A DNA stretch of 64,000 nucleotides, from positions 4,538,501-4,602,500 of the forward strand of contig NC_062249.1 in assembly GCF_905475465.1 (NCBI RefSeq), given 5' to 3'. This document shows, one piece after another, positions 1-14,700 of this stretch (position 1 is the first letter of the stretch; each line of letters starts with the position of its first letter). The notes under the pieces were generated by a model that saw only the letters and a program-made list of their open reading frames with translations, had not been told where the DNA came from and did no database searches. The position numbers and the translations under genes were made by a program. Origin of the DNA: Pieris napi. Its lineage: Eukaryota; Arthropoda; Insecta; Lepidoptera; Pieridae.

Positions 1-2789
1 TAAAATTAGATCGTCCATTTTTAATACATTATATAAATGTTGTACTCATTTTAGTGGCGAGGTGTTCGCTGATATAATTATATTAAACCTAATACAAACT
101 GATACCACTTCGGCATAACTTTTTTCACACCATACTTATAATATCTTGTAAAAATAGGTTTGTGTAATCTCTAATACTGAGCTTTTAGTATATACTATGA
201 ATAATCCTTTCCAAATAAATAATGGCCTTAACGTAGCTAATATCTATATTATTAGAGTTTTTATACATCTTAAGAATAATCTTTAATTCTGTCTTTCGAA
301 ACTGATTATATTTCATATATACATCATAATCAGCGTATAGTGTATCTAATATCTAAATTGTAATCTATATTTTTATAACTAAATAAATGTATTTTTCATC
401 TCATATAATGTTTAAGAGTTGTGAGGAAGTATTTATAAGCAATAATTGTGACTAAGTATTAAATCTAATGTAAGTTGTTATTGAGTGTCTTGTGCGCTAA
501 CTAAAAGAAACGCGTTCTTATACAAAAATCCACAATTAATTTATTTAAATTGATTTTTTTGTATTACGATGAATTAAAATATACATATTTTCTTTAGCGA
601 TTATTAAATACATGTTCGGGGTCATCACAATACACATTTATAGAAACTCGGAGCATCTTACCTGGTTCTATTACTTCTATTTTGCAGCAGGCCGTGATGT
701 GATTTCTATGAAAATAAATGCCCTATCGCTTTAAAACTTGCCTAGAGCCCTTGGGCTCTGCTTGCTTAGAGAATTTGCAAGATGAACTAAGGTGGCTTAT
801 TGTATTGTACGTAATATGGAAACCAGATTTTAACGATTTCATATTTTACAAAACTAGTATAATCTTGTGTACACTCGACTTTTTTTATTTGCATACCTTT
901 TACCTTTGTTACTTACAATTGTTTTTTTTTTATTTATTGTAATAAAGCTTCTTTTACAATTTGTTTTTTTTTCTTTTACCTTTAAATTTCTCTCCGATTT
1001 GGTTTAAAATATAATTTGTTTGTTTGTTCCTTATTGCGTACCTACCGTTTTATATTATAACGGTCTATAGTCAAAATAAATCGGCACCATGACAATGTCC
1101 TATTAGTATGGATCAGGAAATGTTTTAGTTGCGATGTATCCATTCATAACATTAGGCAATGAAAATGTTAGTTGCCCTTTATATTATATATTTTTATTTT
1201 AAACGTATTAATTACAATAGAATAATTAAAAATAGTGATAAATTGATATTAGTTACGCCTTGCCTAGACAGTATTAGAAATGCCATAGAAACTGTGATGC
1301 GAAAAATAAATTATTCTTGTATGTGTCTGACCTTTTTTATTTCAACGTTCGACACAAACAAAATTATTTTTTGACAAATACTTTCAATTCTACAGCGTCG
1401 TGAAATTCAGTAAGAAACACCCCCCTGCCCCCTCCCCTAACAAAGACGCGCTGATCTTTTGATAGTCCTATACAAGTGTGGGTATGTTGATTTTACCCGT
1501 ATTAATGTTATTTAGACAACTTGAACTATTTGGTGTGATAAAGATATGTGGGTAGAAAGATTTTTATGCCTACCTTCACTAGTCATTAGACTTCGAAAAC
1601 GAAACGAACTCTACATTACCCTGTTGTCTTTTATCCGTCACATTGGGGGTTCTACCAGTTTTCAACAATAAGAAGAGCGAGTGGGACTGGGAGAGTTGAA
1701 GAAAAACGTCTTTCTACTTTTAGAGAGACGAAGTCACTAGTATGTAAATAAAAAGCTTTATATAATAAAGTCATTTATTCCCTTAAATTATTTGTACAGT
1801 AACAATTAACAAATGTAAGTCTTTAGTTGTGTGCATAGTCGTTAAATTAGTAACAAATATAACGGCCAATTCCAAAACCGAGCTAATCGAAATATAATGA
1901 TAAATTTTAAACTACCCGCAATATTGAGTGCAATGAAATTGGCCGAATAAAGATAATCGTTGACTAGAATTAGAAAACTTCACGTCTAAATAATATATTT
2001 TACTGTATAAAACAATATAAACAAAATTTTGATTATTATAACAAATAAATTTGTGCTATAAATATTCTACTTATAGTACTTTAGTAAACATATTTTTTAC
2101 TTCTTAAAATACTGAGAAATTGACGATCTTTCGTATTTAATCTATTTACTAATAGTAGGGTTTTAGAATTTTCATAAGGTTCATAGAGCTTTATACTAAT
2201 TATGTATAATGCCACAAGTAGGCAGCTTTACCATTAGTTTGACAAAGTATTAACCCGAAAATAATGCCAATGCTAATGAAAATAATGCGTCAAATATATC
2301 TAAGAAAATTCTTCCAGCAGTTATGCGCTAGGGCCGTTGATACTTCAAATATTTGAAATATAACATTAACGTTTAATGCTGTTCCAAACTCATTATAAAG
2401 CTACAAATATATATAACAGGGTTATTATATATAAAAGAGGTCGATTATGTGTGTGGCACCTGTTTTAAAATACATAGCGGTTTGTGAATAAGTGATTTTT
2501 TTCCTAACAATTTTTCAGTTATACCCTAAATAGCTTGACGTTAAATACTTTGTAGGAAACATACGATCCGATCGAAGTAATATTACAAAAATTAACAAAA
2601 TTATTGTAAGTAAAGAGAAGTCCCTTCTGACTTTCTTTAACAACGTGTTCCGTTTACATGCAAAAACTGCATATGCATATGCATACATGCAAAAATTTTA
2701 TTTAAACGCGTTTTAAGCTGGTAAATCTGTATTTTATAAACGATACCCGTAAAAACATTTTTTTAAATTGAAGGTCAACAAACTTTTAC
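1..2789. other. Downstream flank and probable 3' UTR of GABA-B-R2
   Basis: AT-rich sequence without a supportable open reading frame on either strand. The first hundred or so bases next to the stop codon at 2790 are probably 3' UTR of the receptor gene. An AATAAA on the minus strand at 2702-2697 could end the transcript. A short alternating block (TATGCATATGCATACATGCA) lies at about 2671-2690. Nothing else is recognised. Confidence 0.4.
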
Positions 2790-5700
2790 CTATAGATACT
2801 CAACAATATCGCACTTAATAGATATATTAGGACAACTCATGCCATACGTTAGATTGAGTCCATGTGGCTGGCTCTTATGTCTTTCCGTTAGTAATTTCTG
2901 GAAAATTGGTAAAATGGCGTATTCAAACAGTTCCGACTCGCTGCTCGCCGCGTACATCTTGCGTTCGCCGGATTCCTGTCGTTTTGACTCGGTGCGGGAA
3001 TACGCCGATTTGCGTTCTTCGCGTCTTTTTGGTGATTCTAAAAATAAATTTAAATTTCCGAAAAAGTGTTACATATTGCAGCTCTACAGCATAGCGTATA
3101 GAAGGTCACTCCTTCTAAGTACTGACAAAAACACGACTTAAAATGGAATAGTGAAAACACAACGATTCGTTGCATATTGTATGTTTATAACTTTTAGAAT
3201 GTAAGTACAAAATGTTTTTTCGTCAAATAAAGTGATTTTTTTTTATTTTTAGTCCAAGGAGTATGTACTATTCGACGCGAAAGGAAGAGTTTTGAAATTA
3301 AATTTTTAGTTTTTAAAATAATATCCAAATCATGGCCATAATTTAAATAAAATATTTGTATCATTCGTTAGAATTGATAAATATGGCGTTACTATTATGG
3401 TTTTAGGAATTAGTAATATCGAAATGACACATCATTCAACATCCAGCTGCCCGTCGAGAAAGGAGCGTACTAATTCTTAAATGACTGACATCGCGAGCCT
3501 TCTGGCCATGTCTGTCCATGGGCACTATCACTTAACATCAGGTGGACCTCCTACACGTTAGTCTCATGTTCTATAAAATAAAAATTTCTAGTCCTATCTG
3601 AAGTTGCATCTCCGCGGCTCTCGCATGCCAGAGGACAATATATTAAGCAAGATCCAGTTTGAACATCTACGCAGTCAATCTATTTTATTTTTAAGCAAAA
3701 GTTTGTATTTCTTATATTCCGACTTGCACTTCACTTAAAAAAAAGTATAACTCAATTATGATCTCGAACTCGCGGATGAATCGGACTAGAAACAAATATT
3801 AAGCAACAGTTCTAAGAAATATACTTTGAATCCAATTAAAAAACTCACCACACTTCCTAGCAGCCACGTTGGGGCTGCTCTTGTGATGGTGCGGTCTCTG
3901 CGTGGGAGGTGCAGGCGCAGGCTGCGTTAGTTTCTGCGAGTCTCGCTTCAAAGGTTCTGCTTCTTGACGGAGTCGTTTGGCTGGAGACTCTTGCCCTGTA
4001 CAATACGTCACTAAAATCTCGATTATTTATTCTCTTTAAGAATTTTAATTATTACTTGTTATATTAATGTTTATTTTATTTTAAATAATACCTATTCTAC
4101 TCCCCTGCCATAGTGTCCAGGGACTTTTTCTATCTCTAAACTTCACATCACACGTCTCGCGAAATACGCCCCGGCTATTTTGAGTAATATTTTTGTTTAC
4201 AATATTCATGGGCGAGGCGGGGCGCAATTCCTCGCGAGACCCGTTCTTTCAGTTTTGTTTGCCGCCTTAATATATTTAAATTTTTTTTCGCAAAACCGTT
4301 CCAGGCACGATCTGTGCTTCATTAACATGTCCTGCAGGCCGTTGCGGTCTACAGTCATCTGCATTTGTTGCTCCAGGTCGTGCCTGGACGATGCCAATAT
4401 AGGGCAATGTAGGAGCACATGTTCAACTGTCTGATCTTCATTACTGCACGCACATGTTGGGCTTGTCCTAATTTTAAACCTATGCAGGTAATGTGCAAAG
4501 GCTCCGTGCCCTGTAAGAATTTGCGCCATCTGGGGTGTGAAACGCTTCTCTTTTATTAATTTGTACGCAGTTCTAACATTTCCGATGAATAATTTTGTAG
4601 TTCCAGCTGTTTCACCCCCCAGTTAGCGTTCATTCCATACTATATTAATGTTACGAATGTAATAATTAAAGATTTGAATGGAAAATAATTAAAAACAGTT
4701 ACCTTTGGACACCCTGATGGTATCTGGCTCTGGTTTCCAAGCAGTATCTTGAATACTCTTGCTTACATCAGACTTTTCGGATTTTCGTACTTCTTTTGTC
4801 TTTTCTATTATTTCTGGGTTTTCTTCTTGATACCTCATCTGGCAGAATGTTATTAAAATTGTATTTTTAATTTCAAAAGACAATATCAAAGAAACATATA
4901 GACATAATAATATGTGTGCTCTAACGCCCATAACTATGTTTGCTATACCCATATCAAACATATGTATGTGTAATAATAAAAGAGAAACTAAGAAAACTGT
5001 AAAGGTAATTGTACCTGAGCTGTAGATTGTCTCCTTTTAGCACTAAGTTGATGAGGTGGAGTACTGACTGGTTGAGGAAACTCTGACCCGCGTCGCTGGA
5101 AATATTTCAATAATATATTGAGCCTAATATTTGTGGGTGGTGAACGAAACCGTGAGGAAACTGACATGCTCCTAAGATTCTAAAATCATTCTGTGTCTGA
5201 CCTGTGTTCACCTACTAACTAACATATGAGAAAACATATACATACAACCAATTACAATTTTTTTTAACTAGGTATGTAATATGTAACTGAATCTGAACTA
5301 TTATGGTCGTATTAATAATAATAATAATAATTTTATTAATCAGACAAATACAGTCCATTGATTGATTAGTGAGTTAGTAACAATAGTTTCTTAAGATCTA
5401 TGTTAGTAGAATTACGAAAAAGTAGAGTAAAAATTAAGAAAAAAGTAATTAAACAAAACTATTAGGAACAAAGCCCTGCGGAGATGTCGAAGCAGTGTCG
5501 TAAATAGGGGCACTCCATTCTCTCGACTATCATCCGTAAGATATATATCTTGAATAGTCCATTTATTGAGAAAAGCTCAGACTCAAATTAGGCACCAATC
5601 TATCTTTAACATAGTGAGAAACTGGTATGTCTTAACAAAAAAAATACTATCTGTTTCAAGGACAGAAAACTGAGCACCTATTTGATTATATAAAAAATAA

Positions 5701-8700
5701 AAAGAATGAAAGTAATCCACTGTTTTGCTGATAATTTTTTTGTGCTTAACAAAGTTTCTGGTATTTTTATTTTAACTTTTTTTTTTTTTTTTGTAACATT
5801 CATGTTTACCTAAATTGTCCTACATTTTCGATAAAAGAGTTTGTAACATATACCGTAGATTTAGTACTATGTATGATGGTAAACTTTGATAAATAAACCT
5901 TAATTAAAAAATTAAATCTTATGACCGAATTGAATGCGAGTGAAACGGCTGCATTCTTTATAACTTATAATGTTCATCCGTAAAAAATAAGATAATTGTA
6001 TCAAATATATTCCTGTGGAATATTCACAATATTTATATTGTTAAATAAGTATTGTTTTATTGTATAAATTTACCTTAGTTAGTCGATCAGACGAACGTAG
6101 TGTTTCCGCTTCCCGATATCCTTCTGGGGTCCCGCCTCGAGGTACGGCTGGAATATTATAATTTCTCATTAAATTAACATAACTGTTAGGATGAGGTCCT
6201 TTTAAACGATATTCGAGAAGCATTTGATATATTCGCTTTCGTAAACATAAAATACTTTGTCACAAAGGTTTAAGGTACCTTGCTCATAAGAATTAAATCA
6301 CTTATGAGAAAAGAAAAAAATACTAAAGATTTCGTTAAGCGTGTACATAATAAATTAAAATGTAAGTAAACGTAATTAAACGTAAGAATCATCATACTGT
6401 AAGATTGTCTCAGATACATCATACAACTGAACTTTAATTAGCCATTAGGATTCACAAAATATTAGAAAAATAATATTTAGTGTACAATGAGGCCAACAAA
6501 TGTGTGTCTGCGGCGGATGATGACACCAAACTTTCTTAGTATTTTTCTTAGTCTCATTTCTCTATGGGAAATTCTCTGACTTTACAGAAAGTAATAAGTG
6601 CCAGCCAGATAGGGTACAAGGATGTATTATACCAGTACAATATCTGCGTCTGATATCAAAGCGGGAGGTGAAAATATAAAAATTCGAACAATGTTTTAGA
6701 ATAATTAGCTACTTTATTTGGTGTAATAATGGTATACTAGATTCGAATTTCGACGAAAAGATGAAAGGTCCATACTAATAAAATTACCAGCATACTTAAG
6801 AAATGCAATGCAAAAATAATGGTGTAATAAAAAGTAATGTGGGAATAAAACAAATGAATGGTGAAAGAATATTTGAAATCGGCCCAGAATTTCTATGAGT
6901 TCATTCGATAATAAAAATATAGAAGACTCACTATGATTAATTGAAGCGTTAGAGGCCCGCCTTTCGAGGCTTTTATCAGGATCTTTGTGGTGTCGTGGCG
7001 ATGGTTGTTGACGACTTTTCTCAGACACACTTCGTTGTATGGGTGAATGTGCATGCGCTGATAAAATGCGTTAAAATACTGAATGAGTTTTTAGCATATT
7101 ATTTAGTTAAAGTTTATTTTTTGTAAAATAATTAAATAAATAAGAGCACGACTTAAATACTTTAAGTACTATACAATAAAAAACTTAGGTATGTATATAT
7201 TTATATTTCTGTTTTATATATTTATTTTCTCATCTTGTCAGTAATGGCTTACTAGCTGTCGCAAGGTATAAAATTATAAATGTATTAAGGGAAGAACTGA
7301 CTCCTGAAACTGTTCTAGCTTGGGGTTCTATTGCTTGTAATCTATAATTAAATAAATATTTTTATACAAATACGTGAACTCAACCCAGAGATATTAGAAC
7401 TTTTAAATATTGAAATTACCGTAGGTATCCTTCTGTACTTGTGTACTTCAATTGTTTTGCATTATATTACTAGTTTTTCTAATGAAGTATGTATGTAATT
7501 TGCGTAATTAACTTTTCTAATTAAATAATAGGTATATTTATTTAAAGCAAGATCTGCCAACGGGCATTACTATAAGGCATAGCATGCTTTATGCTTAATA
7601 ACTACTGCTAACTAACAGCGTGAAGCCTGCGAAGTGCCCAGAAAACTACTGAGCTTCTGGAAGGAGCTAGGCTGGCCTAATTAGCCAGGACTTTATACAC
7701 AACAAACCAAATGGGCGCCTAAGTGCGGAAACTAACAGATTTTTTACAAACTATAAATATGTGATTTAAATGACGAGAAATATAAATGATAACTTATTGC
7801 AAAATTTGGGCAAAGATAGATCTGCGAAACTGTAAACAAAGCTGGAAGAGGTCAATTTCATGTGAAAATTTATCAGCTAACTTACACATCACATGTAGGA
7901 ATAGTATCATTACTAGCACAGGTAAAATGCGAGTCTTTGGTGGGATGGGGTTGTCAAGGACCTCGAAACAAAAGGTGTTCTAAGTTGGACACAAGAAGCA
8001 CGAAATAGATTGCGATGGCGATATATACTTGAGGCGGCTAAGGCCCACAAGCCATTGATGATGGTGCAAATAAATGTATGAAAGCCGAAGTTGAAGAGGT
8101 TCATGCACTTTTGCTAAACAAAGCTTTGTTTGTGTTTTCACTTAGAGCTGACGAAAAAAAGTTAATTTATTTAAACAATACTTACTTGGTTGCGGCGGCT
8201 TCTGGCAGGTATATTGGAAAGTATTTGTATCCCATAGATCACTTTGCACAACTATGTAGTTTTCTTTCTTTCTCCTTTCGGAATCTCTTCTTTGGCCTAG
8301 AATAATTAATTCTTAGTAATAGTTATATCATGGGCAACTCTAGTTACAAAATGGGTGAATATTAAAGTTTTCAAAATTTAAATTAAAAGGTTTATTAAAA
8401 ACATACGTCGCTTATTATTGAACATATATAACTACAAAAATAATGTAGCCGTGCAGATATTAAACAATCACAACTAATTAAATATAAAAAGATTATTGGA
8501 TTCCTATTTCTTATAAGAGGAATACACTAAGCTAAGTACACAGAGTTAATAGTCTAATCCATTACAGATACCGGCAAACTTCTTGAGTATTAAACAAGGG
8601 AGTGGGTGAAAGTTTGTGCATCGTACGGGACGCGCGGGACACAAACGTCAACTGATTTACCAACCACGCGATCGACACGTCACTCTCCCGACGCCGAAAG

Positions 8701-11700
8701 CCTCTGCACGCTGCCCCCTCCCAGTGATAAATAAAAATCGCTTCTGCGCAGGCAAGGACATTTGTTCAAGATGTTTGCCGGTATCCGTACGTTTACAACA
8801 GACGGGAGTCATATTTGGCGCTAATTATAGACTCTGAATCAACCTGATGAGGTAAGCAAAATATAAATAGAAGTCATACAAACACCGCAGAAACGTGTTA
8901 CTTACAAGATTTCCTCCTCTCCATCGAAGAGTAATCCATGTCTAAGTCTAAAATATCCTCTGGTTCTTGTTTCGGCTTTGGGGGTATCGGTGGATCTCTC
9001 TCTTGGCCTATAGTTAAAATGTTAATGCGTACCGCATAAATATTATATTTACCACTAATCGAAATTTCTAGAATAATGACTGTTTAAATGTTTTCACGGA
9101 GTAAGGATATTTTGATAAATAGTAAATCGGAAAATATGCAGAAATGTATACGGTGTAAGCCTGGTATATCCAAATCTATGAAGAGATATATTTAGCTTTT
9201 CTTTGATTTATATATTTAAAGCACGATGAATATAAAAAATATTGATATTTAAAAAATATACAGTAATTTCTTGGACGACGTGTATTCTCTTAAAAGTAAA
9301 CCTTAAAATAAAGAATATTCTTTAATTTCCTTTTAAAACAAAAATACTCACCAATAACCTTCCGCTCTAACCCTGGCGGCGGTTCCTGATCATCCATGGA
9401 GACCCTCATCAGGTCTGTCAAAAGCACGTGACCAGAACTGGACATGCGCCGGTGACCTCGTGGTTTGATGTCCCGTGGCGGAGTTTTCATACCGTCCGGG
9501 TTCTTTACATGTTTCTTCTGAAGTTCTGGGGTCTAGTAATAAACATTTAAATAACGATCACAGGGCATTCTATATCGATTTATATAAAAAAATGCATTCT
9601 TTGTTTCATTACATATTTGGCAAATATACATTCAGAAAGGAGGCAATAGGTGGCCTTATCACTAACAAGCGATCTCTTCCATGATACCCTAGCAAGGAAA
9701 AAGATAACAAGAAATACTAAGGGAAGAAAGTACAAAACAAAAATTTATGTTGTTTAAACAATTACAAAACCAAAATAACATAAAAAAACTAAAAGCGTAA
9801 AAATCATGAATCACGATGCTAGCGCGGAGTTTCAAGTCTAATTTTTTGCCTACAGTACATCCGAATCTTTGTCTGTAAGGATGACAACAAACAATTGTAG
9901 TATATTTACCACATTTTTTTTATACAAAATGGATGGGATATGAATTATAAGATATTATTTTATATAAGCTATTTTTATTACCTTATTAACTTTAGGCGTA
10001 GCTGCCTTAGTGTACATTGGTTCCTGAACTTTGGCAGGCACTGACTTGACTGTGGGCGTGTCGCTCAGCTTCAGAGCCGGGATGGTCTTCGCTTCGGCTT
10101 TAGCTGGCTCGCTTTTAGTTATAGGTTTGGGCACTTCTTGGTCCTAATAAGGCAAGGGGTTTAGTTACTTTAGTGATCAATAATAAATAGCTTACTTTAA
10201 AAAGCCACAGGGCACGTATTTATGTATTAATTTTATTTCATAAATAGCTTCTAGAATTGCACATAATCATAAAACATGCTGCTTTTTCTTTTGCAAAAAA
10301 TTATTTAATTTTTTAATTTTGAGAAAATAAATTGTTACGAAAATCTCAAGTTGAATTTAAACAGTTCCAAAATGTGTAACATTAGAGAATTCATAATCAA
10401 CTAACCCGACCGCCTCCGTGGCTTTTTGTTTAATGTGTATGCCTGGTCTGGTTCGATTCCCGGCGAAAGGATTTTTCATTTGGATTAATATGTACAGAAA
10501 GCTGATCACATTTTTCAAATATGAAGCAAACGCGCAATGTATTATAAAATAAAATAAAACGAAATATATGTAACAACTTAATAACCACTAATATTCTATT
10601 AGCCCTAACCTCGGAAGTAGACCATCCATAAGGTAATTTTGCGAGCTGGTCCTTCTCTGGTACTGCCTTAGAAGGCGGTGGGCTTGTGTAGTCCAAGTGG
10701 TTCTTAAAGGACACGTTCTTCGTCTGTTCTTTTTTCGGCTCTTTGGTTTCCTTTAACGTGTCTTGGACAATTGGTTTTGGTCTGTCAAATGTTAATGATA
10801 TTACCACAGCTACAATGTACAACGACTTGTTTAAGGGCGAGAATGTAGAACAAAAAATCTTGTAGTGTTTTGTTAACTTTATTTCACATCTCTATTATCA
10901 CTTCACGCAGCTCGATCCGTCTTTCCACAAAACACCAATTGCGAAAAATTTGAAAGATTCATTGGAAGCTGTATAATACTTACGTAACATTCAAAGGCAT
11001 AATTTATTGATCTTAGTAGAACGATACACCGAAGATTACTCTATAACAATTCAATTAAGTATTTAATTGTGAACAAATTTGTTTGCGTATTTATGATGAG
11101 CAGGGGTTGGAATTAGCACACGGGTAATAGCTAATTTTCTAATTTAAATAGACTAACTTGTCATTAGGCAGCGTAGTCTGTAAATTATAGTCAGTCTCTC
11201 CTCCAGCCGATGCGCTAAGACTGCACGTAGACGTTATATCACTCGTCTCTGAAATACCTTCAGTTTTATTATCTTAATTACGCTTTAAAATGAGTCAGAA
11301 TAGTACAAAGTTAAGTTCGTAGATTTTTATGGTAACTTTTTAAAAGTCTAAAGGAATTTTGTAAAGACACATTTGTAAGAAATAGTTGTTAAACAAAACG
11401 TTATAAGCGTTTTATTTTGTTAAATCAGTTATTAGCCTGAATATCTATGAATGTATATTCTATATTACAGCATATAAAATAGCATATTGTATATAAAGTA
11501 AATATAACATTTATAAAAATGCGATTAGCGTAAATGTACCTGGATGGCTGATATTTTCTTTCGGTAAATGTAGCTTTGTACGCTGTGTAGCTGGGGACTT
11601 GTCTCGAATTGAGTCGCCATCATCTCCTAACTTACTTAGTAGCATCTGCCATTCAAACAACAAATACTTATACTAGAAACAATTATACTAAACTTAAGTC

Positions 11701-14700
11701 ATGTTCGGAGTCAATTTCTTACTGTTATTAACAGACTTCGAAAAAATTAGAAAACTCATAATGACCTGTACAGTGTACATATCATATTGTTGGATTAGAC
11801 TATATTTGAGTACAATTTATTTAAATATAATCCAACATAGGGAAAAGTATTTTTTTTTCAAAATCGGTTTTGTTGTTTTTAAGATATGGGTAACGCATTT
11901 CTGGAGGAACGTCATGTATATGTTAATAATAATAGTAATTATTATGACTATTATATTGAAGCTGTACACTCTATAATCCATTATAATGTACACGAAACAA
12001 TTATTTAACAAAAATTATTTCCTTGTAAGGCTCCAAAAATTCGTACTAATCATTACCAAACTAAGGAAACCAGACCTGCCTCGCTTTAAAGCTCTTCAAA
12101 CCTTATTAAAGCTAACAGTGTAATAGTCGATGTACGTCATTTAAAGTCCACTTACTAGTGTATTTAAGGACTGTCTTTTAAGCATTATGTTCATAGTGTT
12201 CACTAGTCACTCAAGCTTATTACACTTATAGTTGTAACACACTAGCTACACTACACACTAATTACACTAGCTCAAAAGGCATTCTGAGTCGACTTACTAG
12301 CCCAGTGATTCATATGGAGAAGCCCTGCGAGTTCTTCAATAATAAACGAATATAAATTTACCTGTAATTCAGTTTCCTTAGCCTGTAGAGTCCGTCGATA
12401 TCTGTTATTATACTGTCGTAACTCCTTAAGCCGTCTTTCAAGCTCGGGTCCGGGCGAACGAACTTCGTGTGCAGCGGGCTTTAGAGTCGCACGTATACGC
12501 GTACCTTGCGCGCCCGGTTGTCCGTTACGTCGGAGTTCCAGTAACTATAAGAATATTGCGATTTTTTTATCCTGAGCGGTTTTCGCCTAGTGATTTAAGC
12601 GCGTGACTTGACCCCGTGGATTTTTCTTCGTGCGCAATTAAAACTTGTACGATACAAAAATGTACAAATACATCATCATTTCTGTCTATGAAAAAAGTTC
12701 CCAAGACCCATACTGGGAAACAGCGCTCCTGAATTTGGGTTTTTCATTAAATATATAAAATATATTTTTTTATTATATATTACATTGTATTCATAATTTT
12801 ACTAAATATAATGAAAGATTCTACCTTTGGAACGAAGACCAAACAAAGAGTACCAGTTGTACAGAAGATGATGAATATTGATATTAACACGAACAACGCG
12901 TCCTTGTGATCTGCAAGCACCTGAAAAAACCAATCAATATAATAAAAAAATTGATAAGATTTATTTAGACTCCATTGTTATACTTTTAAATACACCTCAA
13001 TTTAATTTGTATTTCATCGATATTTATCTATTTATTTAAATAGTAGTGCAACAATAAGTGTTTCATAGATTATCACCATTTATATCTATTTTTTTCTCAT
13101 AGACTACTTTATTTTAAATATGAACAAATAAAAACATTAAATAAATGATAATAAACGTATAACAAAATTAAAATATACCATAGAGGATAGAAGTCTCGGC
13201 TATATTTTTGAATTTGCGCGCCTTAAAAAACAATGAAAACTCCTTGGTGAGAACTCCGTTAAGTCTGTATCAGAAACTTCGAAGAATTGACTTTTAGTAG
13301 GTACGTCAGAATTAATTTATAACGATCTTTTTAATTTTGATATTCTGTACTGCTTACGTCACTATTGTATTGACGATTCTAAATAAAATATGATCCGAAA
13401 CTAGATAAAAAAATATATTTAAGTAAGTTTATATTATTACCAAAGCAATGGGAGCCCCCATGATACACATAATAAGCACGTTGTAAACAGATAGACCGAT
13501 GTGCTTTGAGTCGTTTAAAGCAGGAATCGAAACATGTCTTGTCTCCCATGCTAGGAATGCGCCGAACACCTGAAATTTATTACTATGAAATATATATTTC
13601 TTCGTAACTTAATTTAAGTAAAATTGTCTTCGATAATTGGCATTTTTTTAAATTTTGTTTACTTAACTGGCATGTAAGTAGAAAACTTTTTAGTAGTCGT
13701 ATAAGCCAAAGATGACTGAGATTTTACTCTTTTACTGTAAAGAGCGTTATAATTTTGACAAAAATTTTCTTCCGTTAGATAGCCGTGGTTTTAAGAAAAG
13801 TGTAAACTAAAACTTATTATTTCCAAATAAAGTGTTTTAGAAAGAAATAAGGAAATCGAATGAACTTGAAAGACGACACACACTCACATTGCACATTCCA
13901 ACGCACACTTCAACAGGCAAATTATAAGTACTTATCTTAAAAGGCAAATTATTAGAACTTATCTAAAAAAAATCCATACTGCTATATTTATAAGGCTGTG
14001 CATTACAAAAATTAAAATAAAGCTTTTAGTAGGAAAAACGTTACGACTTTTGCGCTTCTTATGGCTGATCGACTTCTTTTTTCATTGCTTAAATGCAAAA
14101 ACAAAATACTTTCGAAAATAATCTTAAAAAACAAACCAGTAGCAGTCCTTTATAAATATAGATGACTCCAATGAAAATTGGCATCCGTTCAGATTGACAG
14201 TACTCATTCTCTTGTACGATTACGATGTCTTCACTCGATGGGTGAGGCTAAAACATATATAATAATACTAGTGGACCCGACAGACGTTGTCCTGCATGAT
14301 ATTTCAAGCAATTAGTAAAGCAAAGTATGAAAGTACCGACTGCAGCGCCATCTGGCGGGCTGATTTGTGAATCTAAACCATTCCCAGATCCCCTTGAACA
14401 CACGCAAAAAATTTCATCAAAACCGGTCCAGTCGTTTGAGAGAAGTTCAGTGATATACACACTTACAGAAGAATTATATATATAAAGATAGATATTTTTA
14501 ATATTTTTAAGTATCGTAGTACTTAAATTACTATGAACAGTAGGCTTATATATATTTTTGTTATAAAAATAGATACAATTTCTACAATATTAATTTTGTA
14601 TATATTTTATTCATAGAAAATAAATCAACCATTCGATAGTTCTAACGGTTGTCAATTCCAAATTAGACCAGTGCACTCAAGGAAGGGGATGACTGGGCGT

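Larger units (their letters stand above)
2790..12544 (-). other. GABA-B-R2: Cytoplasmic-tail exons of GABA-B-R2, including a candidate 17-nt micro-exon
   Basis: Part of the gene above. Exons in coding order: 12544-12362, 11645-11540, 11248-11158, 10781-10610, 10143-9982, 9532-9352, 9007-8906, 7057-6932, 6649-6633 (candidate), 6235-6074, 5095-5015, 4838-4703, 3995-3849, 3037-2790. The first carries a heptad-like coiled coil ([20 protein letters not shown]), as expected for R1/R2 dimerisation. The rest is polar, rich in K/E/P/S. The last exon ends with [15 protein letters not shown] and a TAG at 2792-2790; I believe this end is conserved in insect subunit 2, from memory. The micro-exon is proposed because exon 7057-6932 ends in phase 1 while exon 6235-6074 begins in phase 0. 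The 17 nt at 6649-6633 fit that gap and have a good pyrimidine tract. A possible polyadenylation signal lies at 2702-2697. Confidence 0.8.

Noticed and set aside
2839..3141. Plus-strand open frame of 100 codons
   Set aside because: Shadow of the last GABA-B-R2 exon on the minus strand, which fits in phase and ends with a sensible C-terminus.
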